Shown here: in pieces, positions 46,666 through 58,819 of the stretch
How positions within the stretch are numbered: the first letter of the stretch is position 1
Layout of the letters: the number at the start of each line of letters is the position of its first letter
NCBI GenBank assembly: GCA_028023455.1
Contig: JAQFVV010006505.1
Span: 62,001-126,000, forward strand
Source: Epiperipatus broadwayi
Taxonomy: Eukaryota; Onychophora; Udeonychophora; Euonychophora; Peripatidae
DNA length: 64,000 nt
Direction of reading: 5' to 3'
The notes under the pieces: generated by a model
What the model saw: only the letters and a program-made list of their open reading frames with translations
What the model was told of the DNA's origin: nothing
The model's database searches: none
Made by a program: the position numbers and the translations under genes

Positions 46666-47131
46666 TTCTTGATCTTTTGTTAGCATACATTGTAATAAAA
46701 AGATGGGATTAAGACAACTTGGAGATTCGTAGCGTTGACTTAATTAAGCGTGAGTTGTTCTTTTGAACTTTTGAAACTGTAATTCTTCTTAAGAACTCGA
46801 CAACTGCTTAAAGCCTTATTGTTAGCAGTAATTATTCTAGAAATGGAAATCGGAAATATATTTTTTATATACATAATCATACATATAAATACGTTGATTA
46901 AAAGTCTGAAACGTATAATGTAGATAGCATTTTTATTGGCATCGTTCTAGTGAAGTCATTGTGGAAAAAGATATTAGAAGTTATAACTGAAACACAGGCT
47001 TATTATATACCTGGGTCTATATATGTAATATAGGGTATATGAGCACAGACTTTCAGATGACCCATCACTCTCCACCCTATCTAATAACACTGATACACTC
47101 AAGCACATATATGCTGAAAAGATAAATAATC

Positions 47132-47175
47132 ACCAATATACGTATTTCATGCTAAACCAGCAATCATCAGTTGGT
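47132..47175 (-). ncRNA. Type I hammerhead ribozyme, family B
   Basis: Same as 48077-48120 on the opposite strand: ACCAA/TTGGT stem I, CTGATGA core, palindromic stem III ATACGTAT, triplet ATA. Confidence 0.7.
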
Positions 47176-47603
47176 CCAGATTATCATCTCCCACACATAT
47201 ATACTATAAGTGCTCAGATATATATTAAGATAGACAATCTTCATACTTTAATGGACAGGCTCCAATCTACTACACACTCCAACTCTTCAACCGTCCATCC
47301 AATTGAAAATCTGATGATGGAATGCTCGAAGGCCACCCTGAGGCCAAGATTCTTGTCACACCCATGTTGACCTAAGGTCAATCTGAATCCCACATGTACA
47401 GGACATAATCCATTTAATACATATGCAAGGATGGGCAGATATCTCTATAATGTAATAACTGAAACACAGGCTTATTATATACCTGTGTCTATATTAGTAA
47501 TATAGGGTATATGAGCACAGACTTTCAGATGACCCATCACTCTCCACTCTATCTAATAACACTGATACAATCAAGCACATATATGCTGAAAAGATAAATA
47601 ATC

Positions 47604-47647
47604 ACCAATATACATATTTCATGCTAAACCAGCAATCATCAGTTGGT
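47604..47647 (-). ncRNA. Type I hammerhead ribozyme, family B
   Basis: As 47132-47175, 472 nt on. Stem III reads ATATGTAT, one pair now a wobble. Confidence 0.7.
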
Positions 47648-48076
47648 CCAGATTATCATCTCCCACACATATATACTATAAGTGCTCAGATATATATTAA
47701 GATAGACAATCTTCATACTTTAATGGACAGGCTCCAATCTACTACACACTCCAACTCTTCAACCGTCCATCCAATTGAAAATCTGTGTTTCAGTTATTAC
47801 ATTGTAGAGATGTCTGCTCATCCTGGCATATGTATTAAATGGATTATGTCCTGTACATGTGAGGTTCAGATTGACCTTAGGTCAACATGGGTGTGACAAG
47901 AATCTCGGCCTCAGGGTGGCCTTTGAGCATTCCATCATCAGATTTTCAATTGGATGGACGGTTGAAGAGTTGGAGTGTGTAGTAGATTGGAGCCTGTCCA
48001 TTAAAGTATGAAGATTGTCTATCTTAATATATATCTGAGCACTTATAGTATATATGTGTGGGAGATGATAATCTGG

Positions 48077-48120
48077 ACCAACTGATGATTGCTGGTTTAG
48101 CATGAAATACGTATATTGGT
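48077..48120 (+). ncRNA. Type I hammerhead ribozyme, family B, reference copy
   Basis: Stem I ACCAA (48077-48081), core CTGATGA (48082-48088), stem II TGCT/AGCA with GGTTT loop (48090-48102, flanked by a T-T mismatch), GAA (48104-48106), self-complementary stem III ATAC/GTAT (48107-48114), H17 = A (48115), stem I TTGGT (48116-48120), five Watson-Crick pairs. Predicted cleavage after 48115. A stem III without room for a loop favours a dimeric ribozyme, which fits the tandem arrangement. Structure by eye only. Confidence 0.75.
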
Positions 48121-48548
48121 GATTATTTATCTTTTCAGCATATATGTGCTTGAGTGTATCAGTGTTATTAGATAGAGTGGAGAGTGATGGGTCATCTGAA
48201 AGTCTGTGCTCATATACCCTATATTACATATATAGACACAGGTATATAATAAGCCTGTGTTTCAGTTATTACATTGTAGAGATGTCTGCCCATCCTTGCA
48301 TATGTATTAAATGGATTATGTCCTGTACATGTGGGGTTCAGATTGACCTTAGGTCAACATGGGTGTGACAAGAATCTCAGCCTCAGGGTGGCCTTTGAGC
48401 ATTCCATCATCAGATTTTCAATTGGATGGACGGTTGAAGAGTTGGAGTGTGTAGTAGATTGGAGCCTGTCCATTAAAGTATGAAGATTGTCTATCTTAAT
48501 ATATATCTGAGCACTTATAGTATATATGTGTGGGAGATGATAATCTGG

Positions 48549-48592
48549 ACCAACTGATGATTGCTGGTTTAGCATGAAATACGTATATTGGT
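48549..48592 (+). ncRNA. Type I hammerhead ribozyme, family B
   Basis: Identical to 48077-48120 and exactly 472 nt downstream. RNA from the pair would release one 472 nt monomer. Confidence 0.75.
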
Positions 48593-48829
48593 GATTATTT
48601 ATCTTTTCAGCATATATGTGCTTGAGTGTATCAGTGTTATTAGATAGAATGGAGGGTGATGGGTCATTTGAAAGTCTGTGCTGATATACCCTATATTAGA
48701 AGTTATATAAAAGTGAACTTCTGACTTGTTAACAATGGATAATTCAAGACATATGTAACTAAAGGCATCATGATTGAACAAAATAACAATCAGAAAGAAA
48801 CTGACTTTGTATTTGCTTTATTTAAAAAT

Positions 48830-49095
48830 ATAGGGGACTTGAACAAAGCCTTTCAAGCACCCTTCAACTATCCATACTATCTCATACCACTGACACACAT
48901 AAACTGAGCACTGATTATATATGTGTGTGGGAGATGAGAATCTGGACCAACTGATGAGTGCTAGTTCAGCACGAAATACATATATTTATGATTATTTATC
49001 TTTTCTACATGTGTGTGGTCATGTGTATCAGAGATATAAGATAGTAAGGACAGTTGAAGGGTCTTGAAAGTCTATGTTCAAATATCCCTATATTT
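48830..49095 (+). mobile_element. Family B divergent copy
   Basis: Starts with an inverted GGGGACTTGAACAAAGCC end and returns in sense orientation through a hammerhead region (48946) to a FAMILY-B-type tail (GAAAGTCTATGTTCAAATATCC). Older than the adjacent array. Confidence 0.6.
48946..48989 (+). ncRNA. Hammerhead ribozyme motif with perfect stem II
   Basis: Core CTGATGA (48951-48957), stem II GTGCT/AGCAC fully paired (48958-48972), GAA, stem III ATA/TAT around CA, triplet ATA. Stem I keeps only two pairs (ACCAA versus TTTAT). This may preserve the ancestral G10.1-C11.1 pair lost in other family B copies. Confidence 0.55.
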
Positions 49096-49304
49096 ACAGT
49101 TGAGCTCCAGGTATATGAAGAATGCCCATATTTCAAATTTTATTTAAAAATGTAACTTGTGTAAAACACACAATTATTATCTATAAAGTTTTTATAGAAA
49201 TAAGAACATTCCAGACTTATATTTGAACCCAATAAGAATTATAATAAATTTGATTTTGCTCCACCATGAGTATATATATAAGGTGTGATTTATTTTATTT
49301 TTTT

Positions 49305-49455
49305 TCATATGTCAAATGCGTTGACCGGAAAGCGAACCCGAGCCAGCTGCTTGGAAGGCAGCTATGCTAACCACTAGGCCACCAATGCTTAACATAAGAA
49401 TTTTTTTTTTTATATGTCAAAGCATTGACCGGGAAGTGAACCCAGGCCGGCTTCT
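49305..49455 (-). mobile_element. Two adjacent tRNA-derived SINE-like copies
   Basis: First: 49305-49390, minus-strand A-box region TGGCCTAGTGGTTAGC and B box GGGTTCGCTTTCC, a good tRNA-like match. Second: 49399-49455, only the 3' half (GGGTTCACTTCCC, then GTCAATGCTTTGACATAT and an A-run). Confidence 0.65.
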
Positions 49456-49839
49456 TTATTTTCAGTGTTTGATAAAATTTATAATCATTAGTGCACCAAT
49501 ATATACAAATCTGATAGAAATTCAACACCATTTGTTCTAAGCTTCACCAATTAAATTAAATTTCCATATAAAATAATTAGTTATATAAAATACTATACTT
49601 AAAAATCTTAAAGCAACTTAGTAAGCTCACTATCTTATATAATGTCCACGTTTGAAGTGTAAACAATACAAGATTCACAGAATTAGTTTCAAGAAACTTT
49701 TTTCATTAGTTATCATTAATGACAAATCAAAATTATATAAATTTATAAATGTATGGTTATTATTGGTACTGAAAGTATTTACATAATTGGTATTCATACA
49801 GAAAAACAGAAACATAAATTTGAGGAAAAATTGTAGAAT

Positions 49840-50262
49840 ATTGAAGGCTTTGATATGGCCAATTACAATGCATGGATCTGAGACATGGACATTGAAAAGA
49901 GAGATGTTAATGCTTTTCAAATGCAACATTAAAGATGAATGCTTAAGGCAAGAGATTTAATGAATAACTTTTGAGGAAGGTAGATACACAAAGGCAACTG
50001 TTGTAGGTGTTAAATGGAAGAAAGCACAATAGTTAGATCACATGGTGAGGAAGACTGGAAATATCATGACTAAAATTGTGAATGGTCAAAAAAAAAGATG
50101 ATCAAAATTGTAACAGATGATAAACATTGCAGGATGAACAGGTCTAATAATATTGGAAGCATCAGAAAAGCAGAGGAAAAACTATTTTAGAAGCAATTCA
50201 TTCACCCTATCATTCATCATCAAAATAATAGATCATATGGATGATGATGATATAAAGTAAAT
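49840..50262 (+). pseudogene. LINE 3' fragment, second family
   Basis: Encodes a decayed stretch beginning WPITMHGSETWTLKR (compare the GCESWTL motif of many LINE reverse transcriptases), then a LDHMVRKTGN segment like the GHxxR block, then stops and frameshifts. It ends in GATGATGATGATAT at about 50240-50255. Different in sequence from the RTE-like family at 20746. Confidence 0.65.
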
Positions 50263-50599
50263 TTTATTTGCTTCATTTGAAAAAATAAAATATGTAATAT
50301 ACATGATTACTAAGCATGATGTTATTTTTAGTGAATAAATAAATGTATGTATACTTCAGGAATTATTTCTATTTTTTTCATAAATCTTATTATTTTACAT
50401 CTATTATTTTAAAATAAAGTAACAGTTTATAATCACTAAGAATTATAAAAAATGAAATTGATTATGATTCTTACTTGAGTAAAATATGTATTTTTCAAAA
50501 TATTATTGTCTCTGTCCAACTTAGATTTATCTCTCATCTATTTCTTTAAATTCTTTTATAAAGTTCTATAACTACAATTCCAAGAAAATCAAGTCATAA

Positions 50600-51420
50600 A
50601 TCATGTGACTTAATTTAACAAGCTTGTATTACACATGTTATATAATGAGCGTACCAATAGCTCTTAACAAGCTTTTCAGAATATGCCTATCCTTAGATCA
50701 GTTTCCAGCTTTGGCTTTCCTCAGTGAGGCACCAGGATATTCAAGCATTAGATTTAAAATATCAGGGCAAGATGAGTACTTTATCTAATGTTTAACTATT
50801 AAGCAAATCTGAAGTTTTCAAACATCCATATGTCTTCAAATTCAGTTATCTAATTTAAATAGCCATATGGACTGAACTGAGTTCAGATATACATTATATT
50901 AATAGCTTTAGCAATATAAAATTGCCAAAGCCTTAACAGTAAAAACAATAACTGCAAGGAAATCAAGTCATATATCACATGACTTAATTTAATAAGCTTG
51001 TATTACAAATTTATACAATCAGAATGCCAATAGCTCTTAACAAGCATTTCACAATATCCCTCTCCTCAGACTGGTTTCTAGTTTTTGGCTTTTCTCAGTG
51101 ACATGCTAGGATATTCAAGCATTAGATTAAAAAGCGATTAATATATGGTACATTTGAACTTAGTTCAATCCTATTGGTTATTTAGTTAGATAACTGGATT
51201 TGAAGACATATGGATGTCTGAAAATTTCAGATTTTCTACTTAATAATTAAACATTAGATAAAGTGCTGAGTTTAACCTAATATTTTAAATCTAATGCTTG
51301 AATATTCTAGCACCTCATTGAGGAAAGCCAAAATCTAAAAACCAATCTGAGGATATGGATATTCTGAAAAGCTTGTTAAGAGCTATTGGTGTGCTGATTA
51401 TATATATAATAGCTCTATAA
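50600..51420. mobile_element. Family D element in right arm
   Basis: Mirror of 40080-40885: minus-strand copies with ribozyme regions near 50691 and 51065 (about 375-380 nt apart) and an opposite copy with core at about 51319 (TTGAGGA, mutated). Confidence 0.65.
50691..50730 (-). ncRNA. Hammerhead ribozyme, family D
   Basis: Minus strand: core CTGAGGA (50718-50724), stem II AGC/GCT with CAAA loop, GAA, stem III ACTGAT, triplet ATC; stem I four of five pairs. The next copy, near 51065, has G8 changed (CTGAGAA). Confidence 0.55.
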
Positions 51421-52075
51421 GTAATATTTATTACACTTATTCTGCCTTTTCATATTATTCTTTGTTTATCAACATATCATTAATTGAATACTTAAAATTA
51501 TGTATAATCTATATAAATTTTCCATCAAATATTTTAGATTTCCAATTTTATACTTTTCAAATATCCTTTCATAGTATTAATTAAACAGGAATATCATGAA
51601 GTATATGAAAGAATTTTATAAAAAACTATATAGAAAATGGGAAAACATTTGAAATGTCATATAAACTAACCAGAATAAATGAGATAAATTTAAAAGAGAC
51701 TATATAAAGTAATTCATGCATATGTATAGCAACCTTATATTTTAACATTTGAATTAATAAGCATAACCATAAACTTAAAAAAAAAATATTGGTTTGTTAA
51801 ATAGCACCAATTTCCATTCCTATTACTATACTATTGTGGTCAATAATAAATTTAAGAAGTGATAATCAGACGTCTCTTATTATACTACCTAATGTAATAG
51901 ATTAATAAGATTTTCCAAGATGTCTCCTGGATGGACTTTATTGATTACAGCATATCAGAATATGTGCATCTAATTTTTTTTAAAGTGCATTTACATTTTT
52001 TTGTAAGAACAATAAAATAAAAACCATACACCCACACAATTAACACTATAGGAAAAATACACAAGATAGAATATA

Positions 52076-53340
52076 TAATATATAGGGTATATGAGCACAG
52101 ACTTTCACATGACCCACTACTCACCACTCTATCTCATATTACTTATACCCTTGAACACATATATTTCTAAAAGATAAACAATGTGTTTAGCATGAAATAC
52201 GTATATTGGTGATTGTTTATCTTTTCAACATATATGTGTTCAAGTGTATCCATGATATGAGATAGAGTGGTGAATGGTGGGTCATGTGAAAGTCTGTGCT
52301 CACATACCCTATAGATTATATATACCTGGGTCTCATTTTACACGATAGGTTCCTCAGAAAACATGTGCAAATGAAATCATGCAAAAATATACATAACTTA
52401 CCTTGAAAAAGGGGGGATACAGACTGTGATTTTTTAAAAATTGCGTAAAAGCAAAACACCAAATTAAAATTACTTTAAAATTCGTGCAAAAAAAAATAAG
52501 TCAATAAAATATGACTAATAAAAAATTTCAAATTTGAAAAAAGTTGATACAAGACAAACTTTTTTTAACTATAATGTTTAATTTTATTCAAAACAATATA
52601 TTTTTAAACAATATATTTTTATGCATAATTTACAGTAATTTACATTTTTTTATACACGTTTTAATTATTATTGCTATTTGCCGATAAACAGTTTCGTTTG
52701 CAAACTGGTAAAAAATCAGATTCTTCACAAGAGGAAATAAAACTAGCGCCAACATCCCTCTCATGTTGTGTTAATGTTTTTCTGGTGACAATGTAATTAG
52801 TAATTAATCTAACAACTAAAAATTAAATTCTTATTTTTGTCTTTAATTTTTTAATTTTCAATTTTAATTGTGCCCACTGCTATTACTTACCTTTTAAAAA
52901 TAAACTTGCGGGCACTAAATGATTAATAATTGATTACATTCTTTTTTAAAAAGCAAAAACAGAATGTGATTTAAAATTCAAAATTAACATGCACAATGTT
53001 TGAACAAATTTACATTATAATCTTGTAAAATTTAATGTGTATATACATAAAATGTGGAAATCATGATTTTAATTTCATTATTGCATAAAATCTTACTATT
53101 ATAAAGCACTGAAAATATTGAAATTACTAAGATGAAAGTCGAATTCCAATAATGTGCTATTACTTTCAATATGACGTAAGTGCGTGAAATTTATTATTTA
53201 AAGTAATAGCGCATTATCGGAGTTTGACTTCCGGAGAAACGTGAATCGCGTAACTTCAAAATCACGTTAAATAAATCCGTGTAAAAAGAGAGCCAGGTGT
53301 ATATTGATACAGGTATATAATAAGCCTGTATTTCAGTTAT
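52076..53340. mobile_element. Family B foldback insertion with 11 bp duplication, itself hit by a transposon
   Basis: Flanked by GATAGAATATA at 52065-52075 and 53341-53351. The left arm has that sequence once (inverse, 30822-30832), proving insertion. The insert is family B in one orientation (52080-52180), its mirror (52180-52320), then a 973 bp transposon (52325-53297), then the family B end ATACAGGTATATAATAAGCC. The ribozyme core is deleted at the fold. Confidence 0.8.
52325..53297. mobile_element. DNA transposon nested in family B copy
   Basis: Left end CCTGGGTCTCATTTTACACG, right end inverse of CCTGGCTCTCTTTTTACACG: about 20 bp inverted repeats with three mismatches. TATATA and TGTATA outside may be the target duplication. 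No transposase frame seen. Interior contains an ATTTGC/CACGTTAA-type AT-rich sequence found nowhere else in the window. Confidence 0.7.
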
Positions 53341-54899
53341 GATAGAATATACTAGATTAACTACAATAAAGTATAGTATTTAAGATAGTATTAGTACAAT
53401 AATAATCCTAATATAAGAGCCAGATTAACCAATATTATACTTTCACAGAATAGAAAATGTTAACAATATGTTTAAATGTGTGTGGTTGTGTATGAAAGTT
53501 TACATTAAAATGTAGTCAATTTAACAAGAGTAATCATAGAATAATTAAATGGATTTGCTATTAAACAGATTATTAATTTAAAACTGAGAACTTTAAAATT
53601 TAATAAAATAAAATTCTTAGTTTAATAATTATTTATAAAATTATCAATTGCATATTTATTTTGTGGTTAATGTATATAAAAATGTAATCTTGAAAATAAT
53701 ATTTAATTATTATTTTAAAATTTCTGTTTCAAAATTGGCGCTTTAAAATCTGTAAAACATTCGAAAATCGTCTGCTTCACATCGTCTCCATAGCAACCAA
53801 AGCAAAATTCTACCGTACAAATTTAAAAAGTGGGGGTAATATTGTATAATATCATAAATCGCATGATAGCAAATTATAAATACTATCACCTGCCAAAAGA
53901 GTTTTATTTAAATCATTGTATCTGCAGGGCTATATAAGCTTCAAACCTGGAATCAGCCATTTTATTAAAGTTTGACTAAATGAATTGGCATTTGCCAAAT
54001 TTGCAAATGTTTTTTTTTCATTGTTATAAATGGAGAAATTAAGGCATATTACCAATAAAATATCATTTAGTACTACTTATTAGGAACAAAATTTAATGTT
54101 TTCATTCATTAGTGAAATTTATAAAATCATTTATGAAATATTCCTTAAGATCACATTGTAGCCATCATTCATCTCTTCTCTGAAACTAAATTAGCTTACT
54201 GAAAGTGATATTGACTACAATTACCTCAGGATTACACAGGACATGATAAAATTCATGGAAAAATTATGGATTAAAATAATATTAATTTTTCATTGGTGAA
54301 AAAAAACTATCCAAACCTGCAAACTAATCTTATTAAATCAATTCAAGTGTTGGATTAATAATTTCACTTGATTTTGTAATAGTTATTCAAATCTATGGAA
54401 TATTAAATTTCTACATCTTAAAGTTGTAAAAACTATAAAAAAAATCATTGGATATTTTGTTAATACCATTTTAACCAATGGATTAGTTTGTCTATGATAC
54501 TGTAGTATAATGTAAGTCTTAAGAACTAAGGATTAATATTCACTAATATATCTTCATAAATCCATCAGAGGTGGTACAAATTACAAAAGTTACTTCCATA
54601 AATGAATTCATTACTATGACAAGATAAATTAAAATACCAATAAATAATTTTGATCCGTTAAAAAAAAAATGAAAAAATCAACCTCCAAAATAGATTATTT
54701 TTTCACTTGGATTAAGTAGTAACAGCTTATGGCAAAATCTATAATTATTAAAACTAAATAATCTTTAACATGATTTGGAATATTTAAATGTGCCTAGATA
54801 TATTTGCATAGACATTATAAAAATCATGACTTATCAGCTCATGGATATTATATAATTATAATATTTAATATTAAATACAAGTATATTATAAATACTTTT

Positions 54900-55285
54900 A
54901 AGCTAGATATAATTGTAGGGGTTTGAAACCAGACTTTGAAGCTCCTTTTCAACATCCATTTCATCTTATATAACCAATACACATCACCACAAACATAAAA
55001 AAAATGATAAATGACCCCCAATATACACATTTCACACTGAAACAGAAGTCATCACTTGGTTCAGATCAATATCTCCCACACATATACAAATTGAGTACTG
55101 ATTGTATATATGTGTGGGAGATATTGATCTGGACTAAGTGATGAGTGCTGGTTTAGCATGAAGTACATATAGTGGAGATAGTTTATCTTTTTTGCATGTA
55201 TGTGGTTGTGAGTATTGGTTGTATAAGATGGAATGGATAATAAAAGGAGCGTGAAAGTCAGGGTTCAAATCCTATAATTATAAGA
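54900..55285. mobile_element. Family B foldback in right arm, mutant cores
   Basis: Mirror of 28875-29245 with the same AGTGATGA change in both ribozyme cores (55040-55060 minus, 55134-55141 plus). Ends in AGGGTTCAAATCC, tRNA-like. Confidence 0.6.
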
Positions 55286-56159
55286 TTTATTTAATTTTTT
55301 TAGTGTTAAAATTATTAATAGTGTTATGATTTCCAAATGTTTTCCATGAAACAATGGCATAAGAAGATACAGATATTGTTATCAGTAAAACTGTTTTAAA
55401 TATATGTTTATTGTTATATTTGTATTGATGATCCACAGTATTAAGTTCTAAACTAAGGTATAATCTACTACAGGGAGTTAAATAACTTGCTACATGTTTT
55501 ATTGATCCTTTAAATTCAACCTCAGGTTTCTGCAATAAAGGTATCTTAATTGAGAGTGGAGTAACCATAAAGGTTTAACTTTCTTATTTACCCAAGAAAT
55601 ATTTATCTGATTAAGTAAATATTAGGCAATATATTAAATTACTCTTCTTATATTTGATAATTGTAAACATTATTAATTAGTTGAGGCATACGATTCTAAT
55701 ACTATTTTTAAGTTTAAAATATAATAGAATTTAGAAAACATAGGAAGTCATCATTGTTAGTTATTAAGTTATATTTGAATGATAATATTATAATTTGGGT
55801 AAATACTTTATTCACTCCCTCCTAAAAGGATTAAACAATAATTCTGTTATCAATAATGGGCTTTTTGAATTATTAATTTTATTATTTGTTGAGGCACATA
55901 AGGATGCAACAAAAGATTCCTAGATCTTACTTACAGTTAACATTTGAGATTTTAGGAGAATAATATACAACTTCTCCATTTCATTTGATAACACATGGGC
56001 ATTCACAACTCAGATTAGATAACATTTAGTATGATGTGAGGTGGAGTGGTGAGTGGTGTGAGGGTCTGTGCTCATATACCTATATATTACATTTATTGAT
56101 ACAGGTATATAATAATCGTGTGTTTTTATAACAATGCAATGATATGTGAAATTTTTAGA

Positions 56160-56475
56160 GAACTTGTTATTATTATAATTATAACAGGCAAAACTCTTCA
56201 TACAGTAGTGCCACTCAGTGTAAGCCATAGTAATCAATGGCTTCCTGAAGGCTTGTGCATAAAATCCCTATCTAGTGCATATTCATTCAATATCCCCAGA
56301 CTAGTTTCTAGCTTGTGGGTATTGGATATTGGATGTGTAGACACTAGATAAGGATTTTATGCTAGCATCCAGTGATTACTCTGTCTTGCACTGAGTGGCA
56401 TTACTGTATGCAGAGTTTTGCCTGTTTTAATAAGTTATGAGCAAGCATAAGAAATGGTGGTCATGTGATATTATT
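56160..56475. mobile_element. Family A foldback in right arm
   Basis: AACAGGCAAAACTCTTCATAC to GCAGAGTTTTGCCTGTTTTA; mirror partner of 27765-28055. Ribozyme region truncated after CTAGCTTGTGGG. Confidence 0.6.
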
Positions 56476-57322
56476 ATAATTATATTTATCATTGAATAAT
56501 TTATTATACAATTGTTTATAATTAGTAAATTGTTTTATTTTTTTATTTAGTTGTCTGTCATTTATTGAAAGTAATCAACACTAGCTATATGTTTTTCTAA
56601 ATTGGTATGGCCATATTTACACTTTATTTAAATATAATATTCATAATTGAATTTATCTGCATCATTTTGTTTCCCTTTAATAATCATAAATTTATTGGGA
56701 TATGATGAGATACAGTAAAATTTTTGTTCCTATCATTATTTACATCAATGACATATCATTTTAAAATTACTAGTCAAAATTTTGTCTAGAAGAATTGTTA
56801 TTTGTGGATTTTCTTAAGAACCCTGAGATAACTAGCCAAGTTAAATATGTGTAACTTAGGTGAGACAACCTTTACACCTCTTTAGTACAAACATGAAATT
56901 TTATAAAAAAAAAATACTTATCCATCCTACACAAAGGGATACATTTAGTGTAAGTATTAAATGCCTTGAGATGAAATTATTAAAAAATATGAGAATAACC
57001 AGAGTTATTATTGACAATACAAGTAGAATTACACATAGATAAGTAAAGTGGTATGGTAGTCATTATTTATTATTAATAAAGTGGATGAGATAATAAATTC
57101 TTTCTAGCTTCTTTTAGGTGGAGGTGTCTTCACCACACAAATACACTAGCCCTCATGCAGTCTCAACCATGCTCTCTAGTTTTACCCCATTAGATATCAT
57201 GTGTTCATAGGTTACAGTATTAAGAAAAGCTGTAGGAAAGATCAGAAGCTATGATATGAGATTTTTGCATTGAGTTTGTGAATAATGGAAAGGTGTTTGA
57301 TTTTATTAACAATTTTAGATGA

Positions 57323-57670
57323 TTAAAACTTTAAAACATCAAAACATAGAATAGGTGATAATATTTAAATAATACAGTTTTATCTAGATTAATGGCTTAT
57401 AAAAGACCATGAAAAGAAAACAGGAAATTTGAATAGACATGACAGGGAAGTTCACTGAAATAAAACACAGATCAAAGAAACTGAAAGGAACTTCACTATA
57501 ATGAATAATTAATGATGATGATAATTTGTAAAAATGCTCATGACAGATAGAAGGATCCTTAATTGCCACCATTTTGTATATTAGACTTGATTCTATAATA
57601 GCCTATTTTTTGCTGCCAGTTATTTTTATATCATGTGACTAGTTTAAAGATTTTTAAATAATATTTGTGA
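57323..57670. other. AT-rich stretch beyond the palindrome, nothing recognised
   Basis: No repeat family or coding potential seen. Confidence 0.4.
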
Positions 57671-57674
57671 TAAG

Positions 57675-57862
57675 TCATCATCATCATCATCATCATCAAC
57701 CATTACCAATCCACTGCAAAATGAAGGTCTCTCCAAGTTCAATCCATCTTTTCCGATCTTTAGCTTCTCCACATCACATCTGCACACTTTCTTATTTCAT
57801 CCATCCATCTCACATGTGGTCTCTTTCTGTGCCTTTTACAATCTCTTGGAATCCAGTTATAA
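57675..57862 (-). mobile_element. LINE (RTE-like) 3' fragment
   Basis: Starts TCATCATCATCATCATCATC then AACCATTACCAATCCACTGC, closely matching 3511-3673 and 20746 onward. It ends at CTTGGAATCCAG. Confidence 0.75.
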
Positions 57863-58800
57863 ATGACACAGTTGTCTTTAGTTTAAAAAAGTTTTGGGTG
57901 CAATTTTTACATCAAAAATGAAATAATTTTTTTTTAAAAAAAACATTCATGATGACTATTCCATCGTTAGCCTAATCAATGCCATCTTCCAAATTTATAA
58001 ATGCTAAGAATTACAATTAGCTACCAAAGATAATGTTATGGGCATTGACACTAATATTTATAAGCTTGTTTTGTAAATACTTAAACAGGCTTTAACCTGT
58101 AATGAATGTGCCTTAAAATTTCTAATACTCAAGCAATATTATTTTGCCAATAGAGGGACCTCACAAACCATGATACAAGATAACGACTTTTATAAGAAAA
58201 GAGCGGCCATCTAATCTTTAACCTAAATTCTAATTATATGGGCCAATCTGAAGCATCCTACTTTGGAAGCATGAAGTTGTTCTCTTCACTGTTTAAGTCC
58301 ACTATTTCCTTTACTAATTAACCTTCACAAAATCTTGCAATTTACAGTGAGTTAATATTGCGAACTTAATACTGGAAAATGTATAAACTATTGTACAGTT
58401 GTAATTATATTTTATAGAGTGCACAGGAAGTATATAATTATAATTATGTTTTAGGAAGTCTTGGAAATTGCTTTAATAGTCATTTACTAAGATGCAAAAA
58501 ATAAGACAAAAAAAGCTACGGCATTGTATAATCTTAAAACCACATTTTTAAAATCACTCAACCATATCATTAAGTATCCTTAGCTCCTAATTATACCAAC
58601 TTTATATATATGCAATAATTATATTACTGCACTTTGAATTCGATAAAACTAAATTTGAAAGATATTAATTCTAATGTGATAAAGTGTCATACTTTTTCCA
58701 TCATCTACCGATAAACATTAAATGTCTAAAAAATTTTAAACTTGTGAAATACAAACAACTTGATGGTAATAATGCACAACTAGACAACACAGGTTAATAA
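57863..58800. other. AT-rich stretch, nothing recognised
   Basis: No coding potential and no repeat family identified. Confidence 0.4.
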
Positions 58801-58819
58801 TTATACATTAGTATTATTA

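Larger units (their letters stand above)
46986..48692. mobile_element. Family B array: two monomers each way, inserted as one unit
   Basis: Monomers: minus-sense 46986-47457 and truncated 47458-47785, then plus-sense 47786-48257 and truncated 48258-48692. Same-strand starts and hammerheads are exactly 472 nt apart. The whole array is flanked by ATATTAGAAGTTATA (46971-46985 and 48693-48707), at least nine bases of which cannot belong to the element. So a concatemer with a switch of orientation appears to have been inserted in a single event. Copies are nearly identical, suggesting recent insertion. Confidence 0.8.
50375..57322 (-). repeat. Large inverted repeat, right arm
   Basis: Reverse complement of 26886-31418 joined to 40008-41085. 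It lacks the 8.6 kb insertion and so preserves that locus's empty site at about 51470-51480. It carries its own 1.27 kb insertion (52076-53340). Shared family A, B and D copies inside both arms show those elements predate the duplication. Confidence 0.85.

Noticed and set aside
47149-48575. Recurrent 73-codon open frame beginning MLNQQSSVGPDYHLP in family B copies
   Set aside because: It runs antisense through the ribozyme, differs only because the DNA copies differ, and shows no sign of protein-level constraint. It is also absent from the more divergent family B copies.
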